Shown piece by piece: positions 22,984 to 32,598 of a DNA stretch of 38,457 nucleotides. The translations under genes and the position numbers were made by a program. The stretch's first letter is position 1. Every line of letters begins with the position of its first letter. Below the pieces are notes generated by a model that worked only from the letters and a program-made list of their open reading frames with translations, had not been told where the DNA came from and searched no databases. This stretch comes from Devosia sp. 66-14 (lineage in GTDB: Bacteria; Pseudomonadota; Alphaproteobacteria; Rhizobiales; Devosiaceae). The stretch covers positions 1,863-40,319 of the forward strand of contig MKVB01000003.1 in the NCBI GenBank assembly GCA_001899085.1, read 5' to 3'.

Positions 22984-23011
22984 GGCGCCGCGCCCGGGAG
23001 AGCGCGGCGCC
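22984..23011 (-). other. Intercistronic hairpin after the region 4 binding-protein gene
   Basis: Perfect 10-bp arms GGCGCCGCGC (22984-22993) and GCGCGGCGCC (23002-23011) surround an 8-base loop, 13 bp after the binding-protein stop and before the GH1 start. No T-run follows, so it more likely slows 3' decay or attenuates readthrough than fully terminates, keeping the binding protein in excess. Confidence 0.7.
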
Positions 23012-23024
23012 AGGGCGGTTGGCC

Positions 23025-24311
23025 CTATTTGGTGGTGACGGTGAAGCCCTGCTCGCCGGCATACTGGGCGATGCGGTCCTGCCAGGCCTTGAAGCCCTCG
23101 AACACGCTGGTCTTGCCGGAGATCGCCTGGCCCACGGTGTCGCGATAGACGCTCGACACGTAGGGTTGGAACGGCAGCCAGGTCCAGCCGACCACCGAGT
23201 TCCTGGCCGATTCGGCGAAGATCTGGCGGGCCTTCTGGCCGCCCAGATATTCGATCTCCTCATCGATGAAACCCGGATCCTCCCAGGCCGCGTTGGTGGT
23301 CGGCAGCAGGCCCTGATCGTCCTTCAGCGTGGCGACGCCTTCCGGGCTGCCGTTCAGCCACAGGGCGAACTCGACAGCCGCTTCCTTCTTCTGCGACTGC
23401 GCCAGCACCACGGTGCCCGAGCCGCCGAACTGGCTGGTGCCGACATCGCCTTCGTTCCACACCGGCTGCGGCGCGACCCGCCACAGGTCCTTGTTGTCGG
23501 GCAGTACGCCGGTCAGCGCCTGCAGGCCCCAGGCGCCCACCACCCAGGTGGCGATCTGGCCGGCACCCAGTTGCTTGAACCACTCGTCCGAGCCCTGCAC
23601 CGACTCGATGGTCAGGCCCTTGGCATTGAGGTCCGTCCAGTAGTCGGCCCACTGCCTGGCCTTTTCCGACTGCAGGTCGAGCGTCACGTTGGTGCCGTCG
23701 GCAATGCTCCACGGCCCGGCCGCAAGCTGCCACAGCCCCATATAGGCGGCATCGACGAGGCTCGGGTCGAGATAGGTGATGTAGTGGTCGGGGTTCTTGG
23801 CCTTGATCGCCTCGGCCGCCGCCGCATACTCCGCCCAGGTCCTGGGCACTTCGACGCCCGCCGCGTCGAACACGTCCTTGCGGTAGTACATCACGCCCGG
23901 GCCGAAATCCTGCGGCACGCCGTAGACGCCGCCATTGATCTCGACCAGACCGAGCACACCGGGGAGGAACAGGTCCTTGACGGCCGCACCGCCGAACTGG
24001 GTGACGTCGGCGAGAGCGCCGGTCAGCGCGAAATTCGGGATCGCGTCATAGGTCATGTGCGCGACGTCGGGGCCGCCCGAACCGGCATCCACGGCGTTCT
24101 GGATCTTGGTGTACTGGTCGGTGCCGACGCCGACATTTTCCACTTTCACCTTGATGTTGGGATGGCTGGCCTCGAACTTGTCGATCGAGGTCTGGATGTT
24201 GGGCAGCCAGGTCCAGAAGGTGATCTCGACCGGCTCCTGAGCGATGGCGCCGGTGACGAAAAATGCAGCCGCCGCGACACTGGCGGCCAGCCCCTTCAGA
24301 ATACGAGTCAT
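23025..24311 (-). CDS. Sugar-binding protein of the region 4 (beta-galactoside) ABC importer
   Basis: This 428-residue family-1 periplasmic binding protein has a Sec signal peptide (LKGLAASVAAAAFFVTGAIAQ, cleavage near residue 25), unlike the Tat signals of the region 1 and 2 proteins. The mature start VEITFWTWLPNIQ and MYYRKDVFDAAGVEVPRTWAE are characteristic of oligosaccharide-binding CUT1 components. A GGGAGAAG ribosome-binding site precedes the ATG at 24311. It lies between the permeases and the GH1 gene, flanked by stem-loops. Given the GH42 and GH1 enzymes, a beta-galactoside or beta-glucoside ligand is likely. Confidence 0.92.
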   Translation of the reverse strand: MTRILKGLAASVAAAAFFVTGAIAQEPVEITFWTWLPNIQTSIDKFEASHPNIKVKVENVGVGTDQYTKIQNAVDAGSGGPDVAHMTYDAIPNFALTGALADVTQFGGAAVKDLFLPGVLGLVEINGGVYGVPQDFGPGVMYYRKDVFDAAGVEVPRTWAEYAAAAEAIKAKNPDHYITYLDPSLVDAAYMGLWQLAAGPWSIADGTNVTLDLQSEKARQWADYWTDLNAKGLTIESVQGSDEWFKQLGAGQIATWVVGAWGLQALTGVLPDNKDLWRVAPQPVWNEGDVGTSQFGGSGTVVLAQSQKKEAAVEFALWLNGSPEGVATLKDDQGLLPTTNAAWEDPGFIDEEIEYLGGQKARQIFAESARNSVVGWTWLPFQPYVSSVYRDTVGQAISGKTSVFEGFKAWQDRIAQYAGEQGFTVTTK

Positions 24312-24327
24312 GGTCTTCTCCCTTTGT

Positions 24328-24369
24328 GGCGCATCCTCCGCGCCCTGGTTGCGGTGTCGCGAGACACCG
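24328..24369 (-). other. Two small stem-loops between permease and binding-protein genes
   Basis: One stem pairs CGGTGTC (24352-24358) with GACACCG (24363-24369) across a 4-base loop. The second pairs GGCGC (24328-24332) with GCGCC (24340-24344). Both fall in the 73-bp gap before the binding-protein gene and may mark an RNA processing or stability boundary. Confidence 0.5.
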
Positions 24370-24384
24370 AATTGGTTTCGCCGC

Positions 24385-25287
24385 TCATTCCTTCACCCCG
24401 CCGGCGGCGATGCCCGACTGCCAGTATTTCTGCAGGAACACGAAGGCGACGAGCAGCGGCAGCACCGCGAGCAGCGAGCCGGTGATGACCAGCGGATAGA
24501 GTGGTTGGGCGAGGTTCACACCGCCGGCATTGGCCAGCTTGTTCCACAGCGACAGCCCGACGGTGAGCGGGAACTTGTCGGACTGGTTGAGCACGATCAG
24601 CGGCAGGAAATAGTTGTTCCAGGTGGCGACCAGCTGGAACAGCAGCACGGTGACGAAGCCCGGCGCCATCAGCGGCAGCGCGATGGTCCAGAAAATGCGG
24701 GCTTCGCCGGCGCCGTCGATACGCGCCGCCTCGATCATCGAGTCGGGTACGGCATCCTGCGCATAGACCAGCATCAGGAACAGCCCGAACGGGCTGACCA
24801 GCGCCGGGATGATCACTGCCAGCTCGGTATTGATCAGCCCCCACCGGGTGAACAGCATGTAGGTGGGGACAGCCAGCGCGGTGCCCGGCACGGCGGTGGC
24901 GCCGAGGACGATGGCGAGCACGGCCTTGCGGCCATGGAAGTCGAACTTTGCCAGCGCATAGCCGCCCATCGCCGCGATCAGCGCCGCGCCACCGGCGCCC
25001 ACCACGGCATAAAGAATGGTGTTGGCGAACCAGCGCAGATAGATGCCGCCCTGAAAGGCGAAGAGCTGGCCGATATTGTCGAACAGCGCAAAGCTCGGGG
25101 CAAAGGCCAGGCCGAAGGTGCCGAACAGATCGACATTGGACTTGGTGGCGTTCACCGCCAGCCAGCACAGCGGCAGCATGAAATAAGCGAGCAGCATCCA
25201 GAGGATGATGGTCAGCACCGGCGACTTGCGCGGGCGAAGCCCCGACGACCGATGAACCGGAGCGGGCGATGCGGCGAGGCTGTTCAC
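24385..25287 (-). CDS. Carbohydrate ABC transporter permease, MalG type (region 4)
   Basis: This 300-residue inner-membrane subunit has the first helix at about residues 24-42 (VLTIILWMLLAYFMLPLCWL) and five more. The EAA loop reads IEAARIDGAGEARIF. I assign the GTG at 25287 because it overlaps the upstream stop by 4 bp (GTGA) and leaves a normal N-terminus. The open frame continues upstream to 25578, but that part overlaps the other permease and lacks membrane character. It pairs with the protein at 25284-26174. Confidence 0.9.
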   Translation of the reverse strand: MNSLAASPAPVHRSSGLRPRKSPVLTIILWMLLAYFMLPLCWLAVNATKSNVDLFGTFGLAFAPSFALFDNIGQLFAFQGGIYLRWFANTILYAVVGAGGAALIAAMGGYALAKFDFHGRKAVLAIVLGATAVPGTALAVPTYMLFTRWGLINTELAVIIPALVSPFGLFLMLVYAQDAVPDSMIEAARIDGAGEARIFWTIALPLMAPGFVTVLLFQLVATWNNYFLPLIVLNQSDKFPLTVGLSLWNKLANAGGVNLAQPLYPLVITGSLLAVLPLLVAFVFLQKYWQSGIAAGGVKE

Positions 25288-26174
25288 AGCAGGCGCCCCC
25301 GCTTCATCGCACCGAGCTGCACCACATAGGCGACGACGACGGTGAAGCCGCCGAGCAGCATCGCCACGGCCGCGGCGTAGTTGGTCTGCCCGCCGGTGAA
25401 GCTCAGGTTGTAGGCGTAGAGGTTCGGCGTCCAGCTGGTGGTGACGACGCTGGGGCGGAGCTGGCCGAGGATCGAGGGCTCGTTGAACAGCTGCAGGCTG
25501 CCGATCACCGAGAAGATCACGGCCAGCACCAGCGCCGGCCGGAGCGCCGGCAGCTTGATGAACCAGGCCTTGTGCCATTCATTGGCGCCGTCGATCGCCG
25601 CGGCTTCGTAGATGTCGGTGGGGATCGAACGCAGCGCGGCGTAGAAGATCAGCATGTTGTAGCCGACGAACGACCAGGTCACGACGTTGCCGACGCTGGC
25701 GAGCATCAGGTTCGGCCCGAGGAAATCCGGGGTCGGCAGGCCGAGGCTGCCGAACAGCTGGCCGGCGAGCCCGAACTGGCTGCCGAAGATGTAGCCCCAC
25801 ATCAGCGCCGCGACGACCGCCGGCACGGCATAGGGCAGGAACAGCCCGATCCGGACGATGCGGCTGCCGGCAAGCCGCCCCGAGTCGATGGCGAGCGCCA
25901 CGAACATGGCGATGCCCAGCATGATCGGCACCTGCAGCAGCAGGAAGACGATCACCCGCAGCACCGCGTCATGCAGCAGCGCGTCACCCAAAGCCCTCAG
26001 GTAGTTGCCGAAGCCGACGAAGACGGTGCCGCCGATCATCTGCTTTCTGAAAAAGCTGATCCACAGGGCGTAGCCGAGCGGCACGACGATCGAGATGGCG
26101 AACACCACGATGAACGGGGTGAGGAACAGATAAGCGGTGGGCGTGGCGCGGGTCTTGGCGGAAAGGCGGGTCAT
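25284..26174 (-). CDS. Carbohydrate ABC transporter permease, MalF type (region 4)
   Basis: This 296-residue inner-membrane subunit has its first helix at about residues 12-35 (AYLFLTPFIVVFAISIVVPLGY). The EAA loop YEAAAIDGANEWHKA is followed by the C-terminal helices. It starts at the ATG at 26174; upstream in-frame codons to 26270 fall in the palindromic repeat and encode Pro/Arg-rich residues, so I exclude them. The ribosome-binding site is weak. It follows the GH42 gene after a 175-bp gap filled by that repeat and overlaps the next permease by 4 bp. Confidence 0.9.
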   Translation of the reverse strand: MTRLSAKTRATPTAYLFLTPFIVVFAISIVVPLGYALWISFFRKQMIGGTVFVGFGNYLRALGDALLHDAVLRVIVFLLLQVPIMLGIAMFVALAIDSGRLAGSRIVRIGLFLPYAVPAVVAALMWGYIFGSQFGLAGQLFGSLGLPTPDFLGPNLMLASVGNVVTWSFVGYNMLIFYAALRSIPTDIYEAAAIDGANEWHKAWFIKLPALRPALVLAVIFSVIGSLQLFNEPSILGQLRPSVVTTSWTPNLYAYNLSFTGGQTNYAAAVAMLLGGFTVVVAYVVQLGAMKRGRLL

Positions 26175-26223
26175 TGGGGTGCTCGCCCTTGGGAAGGCAA
26201 GTCGGTTCGCCAGAGACTTCTCT

Positions 26224-26329
26224 TCTGCTCCCCTCCGCCTTGAGGGGAGGGGTTGGGGGTGGGGGTCCATCGGTGATCACGGAACCACCCCCACCCCCCG
26301 CCCCTCCCCTCAAGGGGGAGGGGAGCAGA
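26224..26329. repeat. Palindromic intergenic repeat between GH42 and permease genes
   Basis: Outer 13-bp arms pair TCTGCTCCCCTCC (26224-26236) with GGAGGGGAGCAGA (26317-26329). The left half contains GGGGTCCATCGGTGATCAC (26262-26280), which also occurs in the element at 17105-17217. Total length is about 106 bp. The element is intact and lies inside an operon, so the transcript crosses it. Confidence 0.85.
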
Positions 26330-26349
26330 GACAGTGCAAACCGCTCCCA

Positions 26350-28440
26350 TCACGCCGCGACCTCGCGCAGCACGCGCACGTCCCAGGCCTTGAGCGCCAG
26401 TTCTCCAACCGCCTCGCCGGTGAGCACATCCGTCACCGGCATCGGTGGCGTCACCGTCCGTGGCTCCCAGCCGAAATTGTGGACGAACCACAGCCGCTCG
26501 CCGGCGCGGTTGGTGGCGCCGTGCACGGCCAGCGCGCCGGGCACCAGTTGTGCCTGCCAGGGGTGCTTCGGCTGCAGCCACTCGCCGAGCGACTGGGCCA
26601 GATCGAGATCGGGGAAGGCCCCGACATAGGTGATACGGCCGGCGCCGAAGGCCCGGCTGGTGGCCGCCGGCCAGCGGCCGAAATGCGGGTGTTCGTAGCT
26701 GGCGATGACCTCGGCGCCGTCGACGATGAGGCCCTCGACGAGGCTCCGCGCCGTGCCGCGCAACTGGCCGGTGACGGCAAGCGGGCTCACGAGGTTGGAG
26801 AACTCGTCGTACCAGACGCCGGCCGCGGCGGCGAGGCCGGCCGGCTGGCGGTCGAGCTTGGGGCGGCCGATCTCGTCGGCATAGCCGGTGCGGATGCCCA
26901 CCACCAGGTGCCCGCCGGCATCGGCGTAGGCGACGAGGTTGGCCACCAGCCGGTCGGAGGCGAGATAGAGCGCCGGCACGACGAGGGTCGGCAGCTCGCG
27001 CGCCAGCCGCACCGGGTCAGCGAGCTCGAAATCGGCGGCATGTAATACCCGCACCTGGTGGCCGGCGCGATCGAGACCGCCATAGAAGCGGTAGACGATC
27101 CGCTCATAGGCGGCACGATCGGCCGGACCCTGCTTTTCCGGCAGCGCCGCCGGGTCCTGCATGGGCGGATGGTATTCGAAGGCCCAGCGATTGGGCATCG
27201 AGAAGATCAGCCCGACATTGGCGTCGGGCACGATGCCCTCGACCGCCGCGCCGGCGTTCCTGATCTCACGTCCGAGCTCGGCCACCTGGCCATAGACCCG
27301 ACCGGGCACGAAACTATGCGGCAGCACCCCGCCCCAGAACGTCTCCCACGAGCCGTGCATGGTGTGCCAGTGCCAGTACTCCACGGCGCGGGCACCGCGG
27401 GCGATCATCGCCCAGCCGACCTGTCGCCACTGCCCGTCATACATGGGGTGGTTGAACCAGGGAAAACCGATGCTGGTGGCATTGGTCTCGGTGACCATGA
27501 AGCGGCGCTGGCCGATGGCCCAGGTGCGGTCGGAAATGAAGAACGGGGCCCAGCTGCCCGAGGGCGGGAAGGCATAGTCGCCCGGCGTCTCGGGACCCAG
27601 CTGGTCCTGGGTGGCGATGTACTGGTTGGAGGCGATGACGTCACAGGCGGCGCCGATGCCGCGGTCATCGACCGCGGCGCGCATCGGATCGATACAGGTG
27701 GTGATGAACTGGTCGGGGCTCGCATACTCACGCACGATCGCCACCTGCCAGGCGATATACTCGGTGGTCTGCAGCGCGTGGAAGCGACGCCAGTCGAGAT
27801 CATATTGCGGCACGTGGTTGCCGTCGGGGATCCAGAGCTCGTCGATGTCGTTGAGCCGATGCGCCCAGTGGGTCAGATTCCACGCCTGGTTGATCGCCTC
27901 GACGCCATTGTACTTGGCCATCAGCCACTGCTTGAAGCGCGCGAAGACATGGGCGTTGTGCGGCACCTGATGGCCAGGCTCGTTGTCGACCTGGAAGCCG
28001 ACCACAGCCGGATGATCGGCATAGCGCCCCACCACCTTGCGGATGATCCGCTCGGCGTAGTCGAGGAACACCGGGTGCGAGGTATCCGTCTCCTGCCGCG
28101 CCCCCCACGGCACGCGCACGCCGGTGCGCGACTCCGCCGCGATTTCCGGATGCTTGAGCATCAGCCAGGGCGGCACGGCATAGGTCGGGGTGCCCAGCAC
28201 GACGGAGATGCCGTGGGCGTGCGCCGCGTCGAGCACCGGCAACAGCCATTCGAGCTCGAATTCGCCGTCGCGCGGTTCCCAGGTCGACCAGACGGATTCG
28301 CCGACCCGGATCAGGTTGAAACCCGCCTCGCGCATCAGCCGGAAATCCTCGGCCATCCGCTCGACCGGCTGGTATTCGGGGTAGTAGGCCGCCCCGAACA
28401 GGATGCGATCGCCGATGCGATAGGCCGACTCGTCTTGCAC
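26350..28440 (-). CDS. GH42 beta-galactosidase
   Basis: This 696-residue glycoside hydrolase family 42 enzyme acts in the cytoplasm on beta-galactosides. The N-terminal TIM barrel begins FGAAYYPEYQP. The acid/base is in FQVDNEPG (Glu154) and the nucleophile in FMVTETNA (Glu318). WGGVLPHSFVPG leads to the trimerisation and C-terminal domains, and length matches the family (about 640-700). I start at the GTG at 28440, which has a GGGAG ribosome-binding site; the longer frame begins with a TTG inside the operator and promoter. It is the first gene of the leftward operon and divergent from lacI. Confidence 0.93.
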   Translation of the reverse strand: MQDESAYRIGDRILFGAAYYPEYQPVERMAEDFRLMREAGFNLIRVGESVWSTWEPRDGEFELEWLLPVLDAAHAHGISVVLGTPTYAVPPWLMLKHPEIAAESRTGVRVPWGARQETDTSHPVFLDYAERIIRKVVGRYADHPAVVGFQVDNEPGHQVPHNAHVFARFKQWLMAKYNGVEAINQAWNLTHWAHRLNDIDELWIPDGNHVPQYDLDWRRFHALQTTEYIAWQVAIVREYASPDQFITTCIDPMRAAVDDRGIGAACDVIASNQYIATQDQLGPETPGDYAFPPSGSWAPFFISDRTWAIGQRRFMVTETNATSIGFPWFNHPMYDGQWRQVGWAMIARGARAVEYWHWHTMHGSWETFWGGVLPHSFVPGRVYGQVAELGREIRNAGAAVEGIVPDANVGLIFSMPNRWAFEYHPPMQDPAALPEKQGPADRAAYERIVYRFYGGLDRAGHQVRVLHAADFELADPVRLARELPTLVVPALYLASDRLVANLVAYADAGGHLVVGIRTGYADEIGRPKLDRQPAGLAAAAGVWYDEFSNLVSPLAVTGQLRGTARSLVEGLIVDGAEVIASYEHPHFGRWPAATSRAFGAGRITYVGAFPDLDLAQSLGEWLQPKHPWQAQLVPGALAVHGATNRAGERLWFVHNFGWEPRTVTPPMPVTDVLTGEAVGELALKAWDVRVLREVAA

Positions 28441-28481
28441 TGCGCTGCTCTCCCTACGGACGGTTTCGTCTCGTTGGCCAA

Positions 28482-28499
28482 ATTGTTTGCGCAAACAAT
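28482..28499. promoter_or_regulatory. LacI-family operator ATTGTTTGCGCAAACAAT
   Basis: This perfect 18-bp palindrome with central GC-CG steps is the typical form for GalR/LacI repressors. It sits between the GH42 gene and the divergent LacI gene, overlapping the predicted GH42 promoter. Confidence 0.8.
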
Positions 28500-28510
28500 C
28501 CTGTTGTCAA
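28482..28510 (-). promoter_or_regulatory. Predicted promoter of the GH42 operon
   Basis: Leftward, a perfect -35 box TTGACA (28510-28505) is followed by a 17-base spacer and AACAAT (28487-28482) as -10. The 18-bp operator lies across the -10 box and most of the spacer, so repression by direct occlusion is expected. Confidence 0.6.
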
Positions 28511-28605
28511 GGATGGACACTCTCATCCATCAGGATGATGGAAAAGCGCCTGTTCCATTGGATCGCTATCACTCTCGGCGCTTGCGCCATCCGATCGTCA
28601 CCCCT

Positions 28606-28623
28606 ATTGTTTACGCTAACGAA
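28606..28623. promoter_or_regulatory. Second, imperfect operator near the lacI start
   Basis: ATTGTTTACGCTAACGAA shares the left half and central CG with the perfect operator, centred 124 bp away and ending 10 bp before the TTG start of the LacI gene. It may allow looping and autoregulation. Confidence 0.5.
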
Positions 28624-28633
28624 AGGTACGCCA

Positions 28634-29656
28634 TTGGTTCGACAGTCACGCAAGGGCACCTCGCCCACCATGGCCGATGTGGCACGCTTGGCGCAGGTTT
28701 CGCAGCAGACCGTATCGCGGGTGCTCAACGACTACGCCTTCATCAAACCGGACACGCGCGAGCGGGTGCTGAAGGCGATCGCCAGCCTCGATTACCGGCC
28801 GAACATGGCAGCGCGGACGCTCGCCACCAGCCGCTCGCGCACCATCGGCGTGGTAGCGTCGGACTATCTGAGCTTCGGCCCCGCATCGGCCCTGTTCGGC
28901 GTCGAACAGGCGGCGAGCGAGGAAGGCTATGGGGTCAGCATCGTCAGCCTGCGCGAGTCCAACCGGGAAACCATCGCGGAGGCGCTGGCGCGGCTGGTCG
29001 GGCAATCGGTCGAGGGCATCGTGATGATCTCGCCGCAGGACGTCTCGGCCAGCGCCGCCTTTCTCAGTTTCGACAACGTGCCGGTGGTGACGCTGAGTTC
29101 AGTGGATACCGGCGAGCATACCTCGATCATGTACGACTCGGTCGAAGGCTCGCGCGCCGCGACACAACACCTGATCGAACTGGGGCACAAATGGATCGCC
29201 CATCTGGCGGGGCCGGCGGGCTTCACCGTGTCGGAATCGCGCATCCACGGCTGGCGCAAGGCGCTGGGGGCGGCGCATCTGGTGGCAGCCGATCCGTTCG
29301 TCTGCGACTGGACGGCCGAGAGCGGTTACCTCGGCGGCAAACAGGTGCTGGCCGACCCGCGCTTCACCGCCGCCTATTGCGCCAATGACCGGATTGCGCA
29401 GGGCCTGCTGCTGGCGCTCCACGAAGCCGGCCGCGTCGTGCCGCGCGATTTCAGCGTCGTCGGCTTCGACGATGTGCCCGAGGCCGCCTACTGCATTCCG
29501 CCGCTCACCACCATGCGCCAGGATTTCACCAAGCTCGGGCGCCGCTGCATCGAGGCGCTGATGGTGCGGATCAATGGCGAGCCGCCACAGGAAGCAGACC
29601 CGCTGCTTCCCGTGCTGATCGAACGCAGCAGCACGTCGCGCGCGCCGCTGCCGTAA
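28634..29656 (+). CDS. LacI-family transcriptional regulator of the beta-galactoside operon
   Basis: This 340-residue repressor has the helix-turn-helix TMADVARLAQVSQQTVSRVL and the hinge YRPNMAARTLATSRS, followed by the sugar-binding effector domain (TIGVVASDYLSFG through VVGFDDVPEA). I choose a TTG at 28634 because AAAGG lies 7 bases before it and it supplies the short basic tail common before the helix-turn-helix. The ATG at 28670 is the alternative. It diverges from the GH42 operon across a region with one perfect and one imperfect operator. It converges with the PHP gene, 3 bp apart. Confidence 0.92.
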   Translation: MVRQSRKGTSPTMADVARLAQVSQQTVSRVLNDYAFIKPDTRERVLKAIASLDYRPNMAARTLATSRSRTIGVVASDYLSFGPASALFGVEQAASEEGYGVSIVSLRESNRETIAEALARLVGQSVEGIVMISPQDVSASAAFLSFDNVPVVTLSSVDTGEHTSIMYDSVEGSRAATQHLIELGHKWIAHLAGPAGFTVSESRIHGWRKALGAAHLVAADPFVCDWTAESGYLGGKQVLADPRFTAAYCANDRIAQGLLLALHEAGRVVPRDFSVVGFDDVPEAAYCIPPLTTMRQDFTKLGRRCIEALMVRINGEPPQEADPLLPVLIERSSTSRAPLP

Positions 29657-29659
29657 GGC

Positions 29660-30550
29660 CTACACCGCGAAAGGCTGCGCCCAGGCGCGCTTGCCGTTGC
29701 TGTCGGTGACGACGACGCGGCACCAGCCGCCGGCAAAGCGGGAAAGATCGAGTTCGGCCTCGGTGATGGCCTCGCCATGCACCACCGCCGATCTGGCGCC
29801 GGGGCCGGCGAGGACGATGCTGCGCACCGGCGAGGCAGCGACGCTGAGCCTGTCGCCGTCGCGCTCGATCGAGACGATCTCCGGCCCGGTACTGGCGTAG
29901 TAGTTGCCGGCCTTCAGTGCGGCGAGCAGCGCTTCGGGTTCCAGCGTTTCGGCCTTCACCTGCACCCAGCCGCCAAAACTATCGTTCGCATGGAAATGCG
30001 CGTCGTCGGAGGCAAAGCCGGTGAGCTGCCGGCCGCGAGTCATCAAGTCGTCGAACAGCGCCACGCCATCCGGCCGGGCCGACAGCATCTCGCAGGTGTG
30101 GTTGTAGATCTCGACCGCATGCGCCGCGTCGAGCGCCAGCCCGTCGGTGAAATCGAGCCCATACCATTGCGGGTGGGCAATGCCGACAAAGGCGCCGGCG
30201 GCAGCGGCGCGACGCGCCAGTGCCGGCCCGTCCTCGCCCTCCGGCGTCGCGGCGAAGTCATGCGGCAGGCCGACCGCGAGGATGTGCCAGAGATCGCCCA
30301 GATGCGTTGCCGGTGCATGCAGCTCGGCGCCGATTAGCGTGGTGAAACCCTCGGTGCGGTACTCGCGGGTGTCGGTCAGCGGGAAGCTGTACTGGGAGAG
30401 GAAGTGATCGGAGAGGCAGAGGAAATCATAGCCCGCCTCGCGGTAGCGGCGGCAGACCTCGGCCGGCTCGAGTGCACCGTCCGAGCGGTTCGAATGGGTA
30501 TGGAGATTTCCCTTCCAGAAGCGGCCGGGGGCGGAAAAAGCCGAAAGCAT
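29660..30550 (-). CDS. PHP-domain metal-dependent phosphoesterase
   Basis: This is a 296-residue PHP (polymerase and histidinol phosphatase) family protein. Metal ligands are visible in order: NLHTHSNRSDG (His17, His19, Asp24), LSDHF (Asp48, His49), GAELHAP (Glu76, His78), IAHPQW (His126) and FASDDAHF (Asp182/183, His185). A C-terminal beta domain of about 80 residues follows the barrel. Members act on phosphomonoesters, phosphodiesters or cyclic phosphates, or occasionally as other hydrolases. The ATG has GGAG 7 bases upstream. It starts 18 bp after the ABC ATPase stop and is probably the last gene of the region 5 operon. Confidence 0.88.
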   Translation of the reverse strand: MLSAFSAPGRFWKGNLHTHSNRSDGALEPAEVCRRYREAGYDFLCLSDHFLSQYSFPLTDTREYRTEGFTTLIGAELHAPATHLGDLWHILAVGLPHDFAATPEGEDGPALARRAAAAGAFVGIAHPQWYGLDFTDGLALDAAHAVEIYNHTCEMLSARPDGVALFDDLMTRGRQLTGFASDDAHFHANDSFGGWVQVKAETLEPEALLAALKAGNYYASTGPEIVSIERDGDRLSVAASPVRSIVLAGPGARSAVVHGEAITEAELDLSRFAGGWCRVVVTDSNGKRAWAQPFAV

Positions 30551-30568
30551 AGTGGTCTCCGAGAGATA

Positions 30569-32359
<1,791 letters not shown>

Positions 32360-32408
32360 CGTGGGCTCCGTAGATTGCAGATGAAGAGCCAGGGAGCTCT
32401 CCGTGATC

Positions 32409-32520
32409 CTCCCCCACGGGGCGGGGGAGGGGGACCAGCGAAGCTGGTGGAGGGGGCGACCACAAACACCGGCGCATCCAGCCGCCCCCTCCACCGCCTT
32501 CGGCGGTCCCCCTCCCCCGT
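32409..32520. repeat. Palindromic intergenic repeat between binding-protein and ATPase genes
   Basis: Nested dyads comprise CCTCCCCC/GGGGGAGG at the left, CCAGC/GCTGG with GAA loop, and a long arm GGTGGAGGGGGCG paired with CGCCCCCTCCACC. CCGCC/GGCGG with TTC loop follows on the right, then C-rich sequence. The plan (hairpin, small hairpin, long arm, small hairpin, C-tract) matches the element at 10252-10368. It again follows a binding-protein gene inside an operon. Confidence 0.82.
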
Positions 32521-32598
32521 TTCACGGTGGAGGAGCACCGAGAGTGCAGTGCGCTCTCGGGAGAAGCCGGCGGGGATCGCTCCCCGCCGGCGGGGGCA

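Noticed and set aside
28441-28494. Start of the GH42 protein at 28494
   Set aside because: That TTG lies inside the operator and predicted -10 box. The GTG at 28440 has a ribosome-binding site and gives the normal family N-terminus.
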